Part shown: positions 31,563-42,264 of the stretch, one piece after another
How positions within the stretch are numbered: position 1 is the first letter of the stretch
Layout: each line of letters begins with the position of its first letter
Source of the DNA: Anagrus nilaparvatae
Lineage: Eukaryota; Arthropoda; Insecta; Hymenoptera; Mymaridae
Assembly (NCBI GenBank): GCA_022575985.1
Contig: JAKSXM010000014.1
Coordinates: forward strand, 6,014,001-6,078,000
Direction: 5' to 3'
Length of the DNA: 64,000 nt
Notes under the pieces: model-generated
Seen by the model: the letters and a program-made list of their open reading frames with translations, nothing else
What the model was told of the DNA's origin: nothing
Databases searched by the model: none
Translations under genes and position numbers: made by a program

Positions 31563-32201
31563 TGTTGCCATGACGACGCGACTTTGACGTCCGTATGCTT
31601 ATTGATTACCTATATATATATCCATACTCCGTCGATCAATATCTCATAGATGTCGTTAGTAATATGAATTATTGATTATTTACTTCACCAATACAAGCAT
31701 TACTACTACATATACACAATTTAAAAATTTTTATAAATTTAACTGTTAATCTACAAACAATTAAAACTCTGTGATAATAGCTTATTAAGACCAATTAATT
31801 TTAATTAATATATTAAATAATTTTAAAAATAACTTTCTGTGATATTATGTATATATATATTTTTAATCTTAAACAATGACATACGGTAAATATCCATAAT
31901 TAATTCACAATTGATCATCTATGTACAAATTAGGTTAATTTCTTTATATATTTTTTTACAGATTTTTTAATCAGAAATATTAAAATTTTATATAATGACT
32001 GGACCCTTTACATCCTAATATTCATGTAATAATAATTTAAAATGTAAGAATTTAAAATTGTCAAATATTTTTATATACTTTGTGTAATATTACTAATTAA
32101 AAATTTCTATATAGATTTTGAAAAGGACCCCGAACTAGGGGTAGAAACGTCAATAAATAAATAATTTAAATTGTACTCGATAAAAGGTCAAATTATTTTT
32201 A
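31563..32201 (+). repeat. Penelope pseudo-LTR, downstream of plus copy, 3' truncated
   Basis: Matches 28109-28793 but ends about 45 bp early, at ATTTTTATT, just before the target duplication TTTTAATAAGCAAT. Variable truncation at one end is usual for this class. Confidence 0.85.
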
Positions 32202-32215
32202 TTTTAATAAGCAAT

Positions 32216-33658
32216 TTTACCTTTTTTTTTTTGTTGAAAAGTTTTTTGGGTTAACCTTTTAGGCTATTTTTGGCTGGGGGAGAATTTTTATGAGGATAAG
32301 AGGAAATTATGTATAGTGCAATTTTTGGAAATTAATTTTATAATTGTAATAAAATTATAAATATTAATATATTTTATATTATTCAATTTTTAAAAATATA
32401 CTATACCGTAAATAAATATTGCTAAAAATTGGAATTTGAGAATATAATTTATTCTTGTAATTTTAATAAGTAATAAAGCCTATAATTTATAATTAAAGAT
32501 CTTTATTATACTTTTATTTTATGGGAAGTACTATTTTTAATTCAATTTTAATAAAAATTTTCTTTTAAATAATAATAAAAATAATACTACTCATTTTAAA
32601 GTATTTTACCTTTCTTTAAAAATTTAAAATAAAAAAAATAATAAAAAAGATAATTCTTTAATGAATTTTAATTTTAATTCTTGGTATCAGTATTTTAAAT
32701 AAATAATTTCTTAGAAAAAATAGTATTTATTAGAATATTTATATTTATTTATTTGTATATACTATGTACTATACTATTCTCGCATACGGCACTCATACTC
32801 ATTCATACTCGTATACGAAAAAAAAAATTTTATTTATTGAATATTTTACTCACAAATTTTACTTATTTATTTGTGATTTTTGTATTTTTTTTTTATTTAG
32901 GCTATTGTAATACATATTATTTTAAAAAAAATTTTTAAATATAATGTGCTATGTTCAAATTCAATGTTTTTATTTGTATGGGTATATCCCATGTTTGTGG
33001 GCTGGGTGTCGAAAAAAAAAGAAATTTTTGAATTTATTTAATAATATTTAAATTATATTATAAAAAATTTGAAAAAAACAAAAAAAAAATTTTTATATAA
33101 ACAAATTTTGTAAGAGACCACATAAGAAAAAAAAAACATGTGTTTGCGCGTGCACTGCTCCTTCTTCTTTTTTTTATATTTGTGTCTCTGTAAGAGAGTT
33201 GAAAGAAAAAGAAATATGTGTTCACGCGCGCACTTTTTCTTTTCTTCCTTTATATGTCTTTGTGGAGAAAAATTTTGTATATGCAAAAAAAAGAATTAAA
33301 TTTTATTTTTAATTAATAAGTATTTTATACTACTTTTAATTGTTAATTAGGTATTAAATTTTAATTACTGAATTTTTAATTTATTTAATGTGATATTTTG
33401 CTAAAATATATTGCGCACGCGCCGACAAGAAAAATTTGAGGGAACGCAAAAATAAAGCAAATTTTGATAATAAAAAAAAAATGGCTGATTATTAAAAAAA
33501 AAAAATGGTCGTTTGCGAAAAATTTTTTAAAAAATTTTTAAAATTTTTATTTTATTTTAATAATAAAAAAAAATTTTATTTGCCTAAAAACGTTGAGGCG
33601 CCACTTATATTATATTATGACAATGGCTTTGTTTATTTAATTATTTTATTTCTAGTCC
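32216..33658 (-). other. AT-rich leader of the gag-only LTR element
   Basis: No gene. It lies between the primer-binding-site-like sequence and gag on the minus strand and, with 23313-23490, forms a leader of about 1.6 kb. A two-unit tandem repeat of about 83 bp occurs at 33110-33265 (TGTGTTTGCGCGTGCACT and TGTGTTCACGCGCGCACT). Confidence 0.45.
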
Positions 33659-33676
33659 ACAGAACGTTGGGCGCCA
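33659..33676 (-). other. Primer-binding-site-like sequence
   Basis: On the minus strand TGGCGCCCAACGTTCTGTGG starts two bases after the LTR-like end CCTCGTTATA (33679). TGGCGCC at this position is a common tRNA primer-binding-site opening in LTR elements. A diverged second copy (AACGTTGAGGCGCCAC) lies at 33590-33606, suggesting a local duplication. Confidence 0.55.
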
Positions 33677-33678
33677 TT

Positions 33679-33822
33679 TATAACGAGGATTTTTTATTAA
33701 ATAAATAATTTTGATATTATACCTATATATATATATTAATAAATTTATTATTAAAGAGCGCCATTTTAATATATATATATAAGTATAATTAATTTTTGTA
33801 TGTGAATAGTATTAATAAAAAG
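33679..33822 (-). repeat. LTR end fragment (5' LTR side)
   Basis: Matches 17412-17558 and 34860-35007 (start TATAACGAGG, then AAATTTATTATTAAAGAGCGCC), then diverges. Adjacent to the primer-binding-site-like sequence, it would be the 3' terminus of the 5' LTR on the minus strand. Confidence 0.65.
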
Positions 33823-34788
33823 AATAGTATTAATAAAATTTTTTAAATAAAAATCTTTTAGACAAACAGATAGTAATATATATTCTGTAATATGTTGTCA
33901 TATGTTAAAGAGAAACAGAGAGGTTCGAACTTTTAAGAAAGAGAGAGAGATGTTCAAACTTTTCTTCTACGCTAATTTTTTAAACATTAATATTTTTAAT
34001 ATATTTAATTTGCACAAATAGATTCTAATATACTAATAAATTAAATTCATAAATTTCATGATAAATATATTTTTTCTAAATCACAAGTCATTCGAGGAAA
34101 TAAGTGCGTTTTCTTGTTTATGCCTAAAAAAGCAATCGATGCACTTCTGCACCTTATTTCCTTCGGTGATCTTTACATGATATTTTTCTATGTTTAATTT
34201 TTTTTTTTTTAAATTAATTAATTTTTTATTTTCTGCTAATTAATTTAAACATATAATAAAGTTGTTTGTGTATTATAAAAAAAAAGAAATTAGTGTATTA
34301 CAAAAAAAAGAAAATAAAAATTTTTGCTTATCATTAGGTATCTCTCTGTCTCTTAACTTTTTGTAAAACAAAATTTTAATTCATTTGATGTTACCTAGGT
34401 CTCTTAATTAAATGCTGTACATCAGGAGGTCTATCATTAGCTGTAGCTGTTCGGGCTGTCTTGTCGATCAGTAGGAGTACCTGGACATCATTTGCAGATC
34501 TCATCAATCAAAATATAATTTTCTTTATCATGAGGACTATGTTTAGAATATGTTAGATTTTTATCATTTACTTTTTTATTCTACTACTTAAATATAAGTC
34601 ATAATGCTAAATTTAAAAATCTATAACGTATATCATTGTTCTCGGGAAGCAAGGTTTAACTTTCAAATTTTTAACTCAAATTTTGATACATATTATATAG
34701 TTAAATTTCCTTAAATTTCTCTAAAAATATAGCTATTCTTAAATTTTTTAATAAATATAAAAACTTAAAAAATTTTGTCAAAAAAATA
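33823..34788. other. Unassigned AT-rich insert between LTR fragment and full LTR
   Basis: About 970 bp without recognised homology in the window. A weak inverted match GAGGAAATAAGTGC...GCACCTTATTTCCT is at 34095-34163, possibly a small palindromic element. GC-richer sequence at 34420-34510 has no recognisable domain. Confidence 0.4.
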
Positions 34789-36039
34789 GTATAGTTATTG
34801 AATAAAATATTATAAGTGGGATTTGTGTTCTTCTGCATTGTATTTTATTATGCGTCCATTATAACGAGGATTTTTTATTAAATAAATAATTTTGATATTA
34901 TACCTATATATATATATATTAATAAATTTATTATTAAAGAGCGCCATTTTAATATATATATATATAAGTATAATTAATTTTTGTATGTGAATAGTATTAA
35001 TAAAAAGGGGGAAATTACCTCTGTTATTCGGCTAGCTCGGCATAAAAAACATCTCACTCGGCAAGTGGGGGAGTTCTAAGAAATAGGTATTTATGTGGGG
35101 AAATATTATTATATGTGAACATGCATTTACACTAAAATGAATTGAACACTTATTTATTTAATTTTTGAAATTATAACTGGAACTTTATTAATAATTTTAT
35201 ATTATTTTATGTAATTTTATACTGCCTCGTAGGCTTTTGAACAAAATAGAAAATATATAATATGAAATAATAAACCCGCGTGGCTTTACATAATATATTC
35301 GCGATCCGCGCGCAATCACACATACACACACTTTTACGATACCGCGCTAATACATCTGCTGCTGGAATCGTCTACTTGTGGATGATGTCTGCTAGGATGC
35401 TGAATAATGGTGTAAGCTCGTGGATGCTGATGCAGGATTTTTATCTACTGCTGTCGGCTTTCTCACTTCACACGATCTTGTTTTTATTTAATATCTGAAT
35501 ATTTCTTGTTATGGCGACCGTAGTCGGTTAATTAATATAATTTATTAATTTATATAAATTTAGGCTTCACTTTCAATAATTATCACTTTATAAATAATTA
35601 TTTAATTTATTTTTTTTAAAAAATGGCTCCAAGGCAACACGCATGTCTTTACCAGGATTTTGGCACATGGAGGTGCGAAACCGTGAACTGCTCTATGGAC
35701 GTTGCGCGTGACTTCGCGGTCCAGAGCTAAAACCGGAATGCTCGTTTTGCAAAGGAAACGGCATGGTCTTCTATTACAGCGCCGTGCGGCTGATACTATA
35801 AATCATTATCAGTCGATATGAAAACCTATAACTTTTATTGATCGGTGCTGCTTTTTATTGATCTTCTATTAGAATATTTTTGAACTATAAATAATATATT
35901 TGAATTTTGATTGTTGCTGGGCGGAAATCTTCTGTATTTGAGACTTGAGGCGCGCGAATATGTGTGTATGTATGTTTGCAAATATTAAATAATTTAATAT
36001 TTAATATTTGCTTGTAACGGGCAATAATGCCTCGTTACA
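34789..36039 (-). mobile_element. Second full LTR (34860-36039) with 71-bp Helitron flank
   Basis: The LTR is about 99% identical by eye to 17412-18590, with CCAT on both sides (34856-34859 and 36040-36043). The 71 bp before it repeat the Helitron helicase flank of 17341-17411, so this copy alone looks like a solo LTR at the same target site. It is also in the position of the 5' LTR of the large element. Segmental duplication, recombination or a merged haplotype in the assembly could explain this. Confidence 0.7.
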
Positions 36040-36043
36040 CCAT

Positions 36044-36270
36044 GTATGGTTTAAAGAAATTATAAGATTATAAGAAATTATTACATTAAAATATGTGCAT
36101 ATTTTGATTGGAATACATATTATGGATCTATAATAAGTTATTCCATACGAAGTTTGTCCATATTTATAAGATTTTTTAGCTGAAAACATCAAAAAATGGA
36201 CACTAAAAAAAATGCACGTTCTAGGGGTTGCAACGTCTTTGTGTGGAGGTGCAGAAACAAATACATGCAA
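36044..36270 (-). pseudogene. Possible upstream part of the Helitron helicase
   Basis: On the minus strand a frame ends with ISLNHTW immediately before the LTR. Reading on from the matching flank gives TH..KIQCRRTQIPL, so W-TH and RRTQIPL stand in the order seen before helicase motif V of Helitrons. No other helicase motif is clear in this AT-rich remnant. The strongest support is the shared CCAT target flank. Confidence 0.4.
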
Positions 36271-36429
36271 AATTTTATATCCACAAATATACTATTATAT
36301 GTAGAAAACCTTACATACCCATTTCTATCACTTTTGAATACACAAAATCAAAAAAACTTATCAAAAACGCGTTTTTTTTTTCTTTCCTTAAAATTTAGTA
36401 AAAATGATCTAAATTTTGACCGCTTATAG

Positions 36430-37010
36430 CTCGGTCCCAGTGCGTCCGACTGAAAAATTTTTAAGGAACACTTTCGTCGGAAGTTTTCTCAGCTAAAATT
36501 TTTCTCAGCTTCACCTCGGAAGGTGTTTTACGTGCCATTTGAGCCTTTTCTTTTTCTGGACACGAGCCGTAAATATACTATTCTTTTAAAAATCTTCAAA
36601 ACTCATATTCAATGTACAAATATTCATTATCATAGTACATATTTCCTTAACATAGAAAACTTTAAAATGCTTGATGGTAAACAATTTTCAACCTCAAATT
36701 CATTTTTCTCACCCAAAAAAACCCCTTTTACAGTTAAAAGTTAATATTTTCAAGTTTTATGGGACGGCATCTTGGAAAATCGGAAAATATGTTGGATCAA
36801 AAAATTGAATATTTTCTACCCAAAATTAATCTTTCTCACCCTTAAAAACCCCCTTGTAAAGTTAAAAATTTATATTTTTAAATTTTGTGGTCCGCCATAT
36901 TGGAAAATCGAAAAGATTGTAGGTCGAAAAATTAAATATTTTAACAAATTTTTTATTATTTACAAATTTTTAAAGAAATGTCCTTTTTTATGTAAATTTA
37001 TCTTAATACG
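36430..37010 (+). repeat. Degenerate 125-bp tandem repeats
   Basis: Units share (C/A)ATCTTGGAAAATCGGAAAATAT..AAAAA(A/T)TGAAT, then TTTCTCACCCTTAAAAACCCC and GTTAAAAATTTATATTTT. Similar units occur at 52600-52960. Confidence 0.55.
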
Positions 37011-37019
37011 TATTAATTA

Positions 37020-37667
37020 GTGCCGAATCGAGTAATACCAGTTATGATCGAGTAATACCAATTGTGACCCTAAAATTTTATCATATTTAGAAGATATTTC
37101 ACTTTTTAATCAAAATTTCAAAAAATTTTATTTTTCCCAAAAATAGTAAAAATTGAATATCTCCAAAAGTTCGGTAGCTGAGTTATAAAACTATGGCCTA
37201 TGTCATACGCAGACTTTTTTTCTATATTTTGACACTTTATTTTGACTTCTCATTCATTAGTCGCTGATGATGAAACACATACACACACAAACCCTCAAAT
37301 AGATGATTAAAAATATCATAAAAAATAAAAAAAAAGTTAAAAATTTTTCAACCAGCTTAAAAAATATTTTATAAAATTTTAAAGATTCGTCCGTTTTAAA
37401 TAAAAATTTAGGAAAATACGTAAGAATTGATGCTGAATCGAATACTACAAAGTGTGACGGTAAATTTCTTTGACAGTCTAAAGATATTTCAATTTTCGTT
37501 AAAAATTTTAAAAAATTGTATCAAGTTCAAAATTGAATATCTTCAAAAGTACGATAGCTGAGTCGTAAAACTATGGCCTATGTCACCCGCAAACTTTTTT
37601 TCTTTAATTTGATACCGGTTTTATTAAATTTCGTACACTGGTTTGACCCTGATGATAATACACACAA

Positions 37668-37701
<34 letters not shown>

Positions 37702-37745
37702 ACACGCACACACACACACAAATAAATTTTCCAATATATATAGTA
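37020..37745 (+). repeat. Family B repeat, copy 1 (two tandem units with CA tract)
   Basis: Two units of about 390 bp. Each has AATCGA(G/A)TA(A/C)TAC, then GATATTTCA(C/A)TTTT, GAATATCT(C/T)CAAAAGT, ACTATGGCCTATGTCA(C/T), CGCA(G/A)ACTTTTTTTCT and finally GATGAT(A/G)A(A/T)ACAC followed by a CA tract. The long (CA)n is at 37662-37720. Other copies: 49060-49815 (plus) and 56580-57300 (minus). Non-coding; class unknown. Confidence 0.7.
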
Positions 37746-38437
37746 GTAAGATAAGATAAGATAGGCAAAATTTGCCTTTTCGAATTACAAATTAATTAGA
37801 GTAGAAGATATTGTTGTGAGTACTCCCATTATTATATACTCTGAGTTATTCCTCTTTTCTTATTTTGATCCTAAGTCATAATAGATAACATTGAGAAAAG
37901 ATTATAAATTGTTCCTTTGATTATTTCTTTCGATTTTTCTATAAATGACTTTAAAAAGAATAATTAAACTCTCTTAAAAGATAATAGAAGTGTAATAAAT
38001 CAAAATTTACTAATCATTCATTCTAAGATTTTTGTTACCTAAGAGTGTTTAATTTCTTTTCTATTTATATTTTTATCCCACGAAGATAAATCTTTAAAAG
38101 AGTAAAAATTTAAAGATATTCTCTTAAAAATATCCAACTGGATAAAAAATTAAAAAAAAAACAAACTTCTTTACTATATGCTTTGAGAAAAGAATTAAAA
38201 AAAAAAAAAAATGATTAGTTAAATTATTTTTTTTGCGCAAGATTTACGTTTAAAAAAAATTTTTTTAAATTAATTTAAAAACTATGTAAGTCCCAAAACT
38301 AAAATTTGCGTATTTTAATTTTTTTTAATTTTTAATTATTGTATTTTTTCTGTATATAGTATATGAAATGTATAGGAAAATGTATAATACACATATTTTT
38401 TTAATAAGGTTTTTTTTATTAAACAGTAATATTTTAG
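37746..38437. other. AT-rich DNA without recognisable gene
   Basis: Nothing beyond homopolymers and AT-rich low-complexity sequence. Confidence 0.5.
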
Positions 38438-38921
38438 TAGCCACGGTTCGCTTATAGAGGAAATAGGTCTGGCAAAAATGCCGAAAGATTCTGAGCATGG
38501 GGGGTCAATGTTGGTACCGTACATAAACAGGACTGACCTTCAAGTAAATCTAACTGGTTCCTTTTTTGCCAATTTTTAGATATTACTTTATTTTTAAAAT
38601 GTAGTTTTTTTACATTTTTTTGTTAAAATCTTTTTTTTTAATTTTTTTTGACAACGAATAAAAAATTATTATTTAGTGGAAAAAATTATTTAATCTCGGT
38701 AGAAAAGTATATGAATAAGATACTAGCATGAATTATTGCCCCCCCCCCCATCCCCTCTTCTACGCCTACCAAATGCTCTAAAATGGCTTAAAAATGGGAA
38801 AAATCATGTAGAAAACATAAATGTAAATAAGAAATATATTTGCTTATATACGTGTTGTTGTGTGTGTGTTTATGTATGAGAAGGTGTATATGTGTGTACA
38901 TTCATGAATGCAAATACTTTA

Positions 38922-40749
38922 GATTGGATCTAAAAATGGAGCTTTAACCCATAAGCGCCTAATCGACAATTCTTGGACACTTGTTGGACACAAATATTTG
39001 TATTGGCAATTTGTATTGGACACAAATATTTTGATATGAAAAAATGAATATTTTAGGCTAAAAATCTCACCTAGTAGGTATTTTTTATCGCTCTTTCCAT
39101 TTCCGGAGTCCGTTTTTACCTACGACCCTTGTGTAATGAAATATCAACCCCTAAAGTAGGGTAAAATCACTAAAATAGTAAAATTTAAAAAAAAATGTTA
39201 CTGCGCGCAAAAAAAAAGTTTCTTTATGTTGGAAAATATATTTTTTACTTTCCAAAAGGTAAAAAATGAAAATTTATGTATTCTCAGCAAATTTACCCTC
39301 TCTTGGGGGTAAATATTAGGGGAAAGGGGGTGGATTTTACAGATGTATAAAAATTGAATATTTCTAGCCTGAAAACATCACCTAATAGGTATTTTTGGTC
39401 GCTCTTTCCATTTCCGAAGTCTGTTTTTACCTACGACCCTTGGGTAATGAAATATCAACCCCTAAAGTAGGGTAAAATCACTAAAATTGTAAAATTATAC
39501 CTATATATAATACCTATTAGGTGATTTTTTCAGCTAGAAATATTAAATTTTTATACATCTGTAAAATCCACCCCCTTACCCCTAATATTTACCCCTTATA
39601 GAGGGTAAATGTGCTGAGAATACATAAATGTTCATTTTTTACCTTTTGGAAAGTAAAAAATATAATTTCCAACATAAAGAAACTTTTTTTTTGCGCGCAG
39701 TAACATTTTTTTTAAATTTTACAATTTTAGTGATTTTACCCTACTTTAGGGGTTGATATTTCATTACCCAAGGGTCGTAGGTAAAAACAGACTTCGGAAA
39801 TGGAAAGAGCGACCAAAAATACCTATTAGGTGATGTTTTCAGGCTAGAAATATTCAATTTTTATACATCTGTAAAATCCACCCCCTTTCCCCTAATATTT
39901 ACCCCCTAGAGAGGGTAAATTTGCTGAGAATACATAAATTTTCATTTTTTACCTTTTGGAAAGTAAAAAATATAATTTCCAACATAAAGAAACTTTTTTT
40001 TTGCGCGCAGTAACATTTTTTTTTAAATTTTACAATTTTAGTGATTTTACCCTACTTTAGAGGTTGATATTTCATTACACAAGGGTCGTAGGTAAAAACG
40101 GACTCCGGAAATGGAAAGAGCGATAAAAAATACCTACTAGGTGAGATTTTTAGCCTAAAATATTCATTTTTTCATATCAAAATATTTAAGTGTCCAAGAA
40201 TTGTCGATTAGGCGCTTATGGGTTAAGATAAACTTTGCTCCCTTGGTTTTTTGCTGAACATTTGGTCATAAAAAGTCCCCAGCTCCAAGGATTTTGGTTT
40301 TGTTTTTTAAAAACGCGTACTGGTAATAAACATAAAAAATGCTCCATTTAAATTACATGTAGCCATATTATTTCAATCATCGAAAAAGAGCTCAAGATCT
40401 TTCTATCATGATTTCAATGGGGATTTTTTTCACATTTATTACCGGTAAAATTGCTTTTAAAATATTTTTTTTTGCTACTTGAGGTTGGGTAACGTTTTTT
40501 ATATATTTAAATAGTATTTTCCATCGATTAGCAGCTGTTCAAAACATTTTTCAAGCTTTGAAAAAAATTAGAAAGCTAAAAAGTCAAAATTCCCATGTTA
40601 TTTAAATGGGAAAATTAAGGTGCTTACAGGCACGCGTTTTTGAAAAGCGAAAGCAAAATTCTTGGAGCTGGGGACTTTTTATGATCAAAAGTTCACGAAA
40701 AAACCCGTAGAGCAAAGTTCTTCTTAAAACTCCAATTTTAGGTCCACTC
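38922..40749. mobile_element. Middle palindromic element, TA target
   Basis: Ends GATTGGATCTAAAAATGG and the complement of GAGTGGACCTAAAATTGG, flanked by TA (38920-38921 and 40750-40751), Tc1/mariner-like. It belongs to the same family as 47316-49023, sharing AAGTCCCCAGCTCCAAGGAT and the AGGTGCTTACAGGCACG block. It carries the TTAA-flanked element at 38948-40222; without it the element would be about 0.55 kb. Non-autonomous. Confidence 0.75.
38948..40222. mobile_element. Inner palindromic element, TTAA target (piggyBac-like MITE)
   Basis: Ends CCCATAAGCGCCTAATCGAC and its complement, flanked by TTAA at 38944-38947 and 40223-40226. CCC ends plus TTAA are the piggyBac hallmark. Arms of about 600 bp are almost perfect complements, and each arm contains a duplicated unit of about 300 bp (TCGCTCTTTCCATTTCCG, then TACCTACGACCCTTG and AACCCCTAAAGTAGGGT). 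No transposase. Confidence 0.8.
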
Positions 40750-41431
40750 TAAAATATATAATAATTGTAATATTAAGAGAAAAAAACATTAAAATGTATG
40801 TATATTTTACTTTATGTATTTTTATATACATTTCCAGTAACACACATGCATATACACCTTCTCATACATAAACACGCACACACATACACACATACAAGTA
40901 TATACATATTTAGATATGTTTATGTTTTCTAAATGATTTTTCCCATTTTTAAGCCATTTTAGAGCATTTGAAAGGCGTTGTAGGAGGAGGGAGGGGAGGG
41001 GGGGCAAAATTCATTCTACTATCTTAGTTATATAATTTTTTACCGAGTTTAAATAATTTTTTCCACTAAATAATAATAATTATTCAAATTATCAAAAAAA
41101 AAATTTTTTTTTAATGTAAAAAAACTGAGTTTTAAAAATTTAGTAATATCTAAAAATTGGCAAAAAAGGAACGAGTTTGATTTATTTGAAGGTGAATTCT
41201 GTTTACATTCGGTACCAAAATTGACCCCCAATGCTTAGAATCTTTCGGCATTTTTGCCAGACCTATTTCCTCTATAAGCGAACCGTGTAGCATTAATATT
41301 TTATTACATTATTTACTACATAAAAAACTATATTTTAGAATCACAAATTGCAATAACATATTTGTAAAAAAATTTAACATACATAAAAAATATCATTTAT
41401 AAGATTTGTGTAAATTTGTGTAAAATAAATC

Positions 41432-42264
41432 CTTAATTACTAACTACAGACCAATCTCTCTAACATCAAATATTGCTAAAATATTTGAAAAGATTATTAA
41501 TTACAGGCTATCAAACTATCTTGAAAAAAATTTATTAATATCAAATAGACAGTTTGGCTTTAAATCCGGTATATCAACAAATGATGCTATTGCTCATGTC
41601 ACTAAATACTTATATGACAGTCTTGATCGTTCAAAAAAACCCTTATGTATATTCTTGGACCTAGCCAAGGCTTTTGACTGTGTTAGTCACGAGCTTTTGC
41701 TAGATAAACTTGAAGCTGTAGGTATTAAAGGTGTAGCTTATAATTTATTTAAAAGTTACTTGCATAACAGAGTACAAAAAGTTAAAATAAATGAAGTCAC
41801 TAGTGATTATGAACAGGTAACAATTGGTGTGCCCCAGGGTTCCGTTTTGGGCTCCATTCTATTTAATATTTACATTAATGATTTATTACATATTAGTGAG
41901 AATATCATCTCATTTGCTGATGACACTGTCATCCTAGTCTTAAGCAATAGTTGGGAAACAGCCCAAAATATAGCGAATGATATCCTTAATGATACATATA
42001 ATTGGTTTAATGATAACTTACTGAGCCTAAATACTGGAAAATCTAATTATATCACATTTGCCTTAAGTTCTGATATGATTCCTGATAATGTTGAAATATT
42101 TATTAATGACGAAATTAACAACTCAATTATTAAACTAAACAGAGTAGATCATACCAAGTATTTAGGTATTATTATAGATCAGTTTTTACGTTGGGATAGA
42201 CATATAACTGAATTGCTAAGAAAAAAGAGGTTTATCATATTTTTATTCCATAAATTAAAATATA
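41432..42264 (+). pseudogene. LINE A reverse transcriptase, first part (5' truncated)
   Basis: Starts inside RT at NYRPISLTSNIAKIFEK and continues through FLDLAKAFDCVSHELL (motif A), IGVPQGSVLGSILFNIYIND (motif B) and SFADDTVIL (motif C, FADD) to FLFHKLKYI, where LINE B interrupts it. The motif style is that of jockey/CR1-type non-LTR retrotransposons. 5' truncation is usual for target-primed insertion. The piece itself has an open frame from 41655, but the endonuclease domain is missing. Confidence 0.85.

Larger units (their letters stand above)
23491..32215. mobile_element. Palindromic Penelope-like composite, two full-length copies head to head
   Basis: Layout: minus-strand full copy (23505-26952) with an upstream partial terminal repeat (26953-27692), a 10-bp filler (27693-27702), a plus-strand truncated copy (27703-28793), then a plus-strand full copy (28794-32201). 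On each side the tandem period is exactly 3454 bp (for example GACGTTTCTACC at 23595 and 27049; TGAACACAAGG at 27703 and 31157). The 14-bp direct repeat TTTTAATAAGCAAT flanks the whole at 23491-23504 and 32202-32215. Tandem partial long terminal repeats and inverted segments are known of Penelope elements; two intact copies as one palindrome within one target duplication is unusual. It sits in the leader of the gag-only LTR element. Confidence 0.9.
17412..36039 (-). mobile_element. LTR retroelement with gag-like ORFs but no visible pol, carrying nested insertions
   Basis: Inferred from several signals, all on the minus strand. A 1.18-kb LTR lies at 17412-18590 and another at 34860-36039. CCAT flanks the outer ends (17408-17411 and 36040-36043). 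A polypurine-like stretch abuts the left LTR (18591-18607). A TGGCGCCCAACG primer-binding-site-like sequence abuts an LTR end (33669-33679), and a gag-like frame lies between. A family A copy (18847-20944) and the Penelope composite (23491-32215) interrupt it. After subtracting these, only about 1 kb remains between gag and the polypurine tract, too little for pol, so the element looks non-autonomous. The right end is rearranged: 72 bp of the outer Helitron flank reappear at 34789-34859. Confidence 0.6.
38442..41287. mobile_element. Outer palindromic DNA element, TAGC target duplication
   Basis: Ends CACGGTTCGCTTATAGAGG and its complement, flanked by TAGC at 38438-38441 and 41288-41291. Arms of about 480-540 bp pair over almost their whole length (for example AGGTCTGGCAAAAATGCCGA at the left, complement at 41250-41268). 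CAC ends with a 4-bp duplication match the Chapaev branch of the CMC superfamily by general knowledge, but no transposase is present, so that is a suggestion only. Another element (38922-40749) is inserted near its middle. Confidence 0.75.

Noticed and set aside
24184..32215. Interpreting the RT ORFs as a retron, group II intron or viral polymerase
   Set aside because: Motif order and the C-terminal GIY-YIG domain with paired Cys/His are those of Penelope-like elements, as are tandem terminal repeats.
33679..33822. Independent MITE
   Set aside because: It matches one end of the 1.18-kb LTR and borders a primer-binding-site-like sequence, so a partial LTR explains it better.
17412..36039. Endogenous virus
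   Set aside because: No envelope-like frame, capsid or polymerase of a virus was seen; gag-like frames with LTRs fit a retrotransposon.
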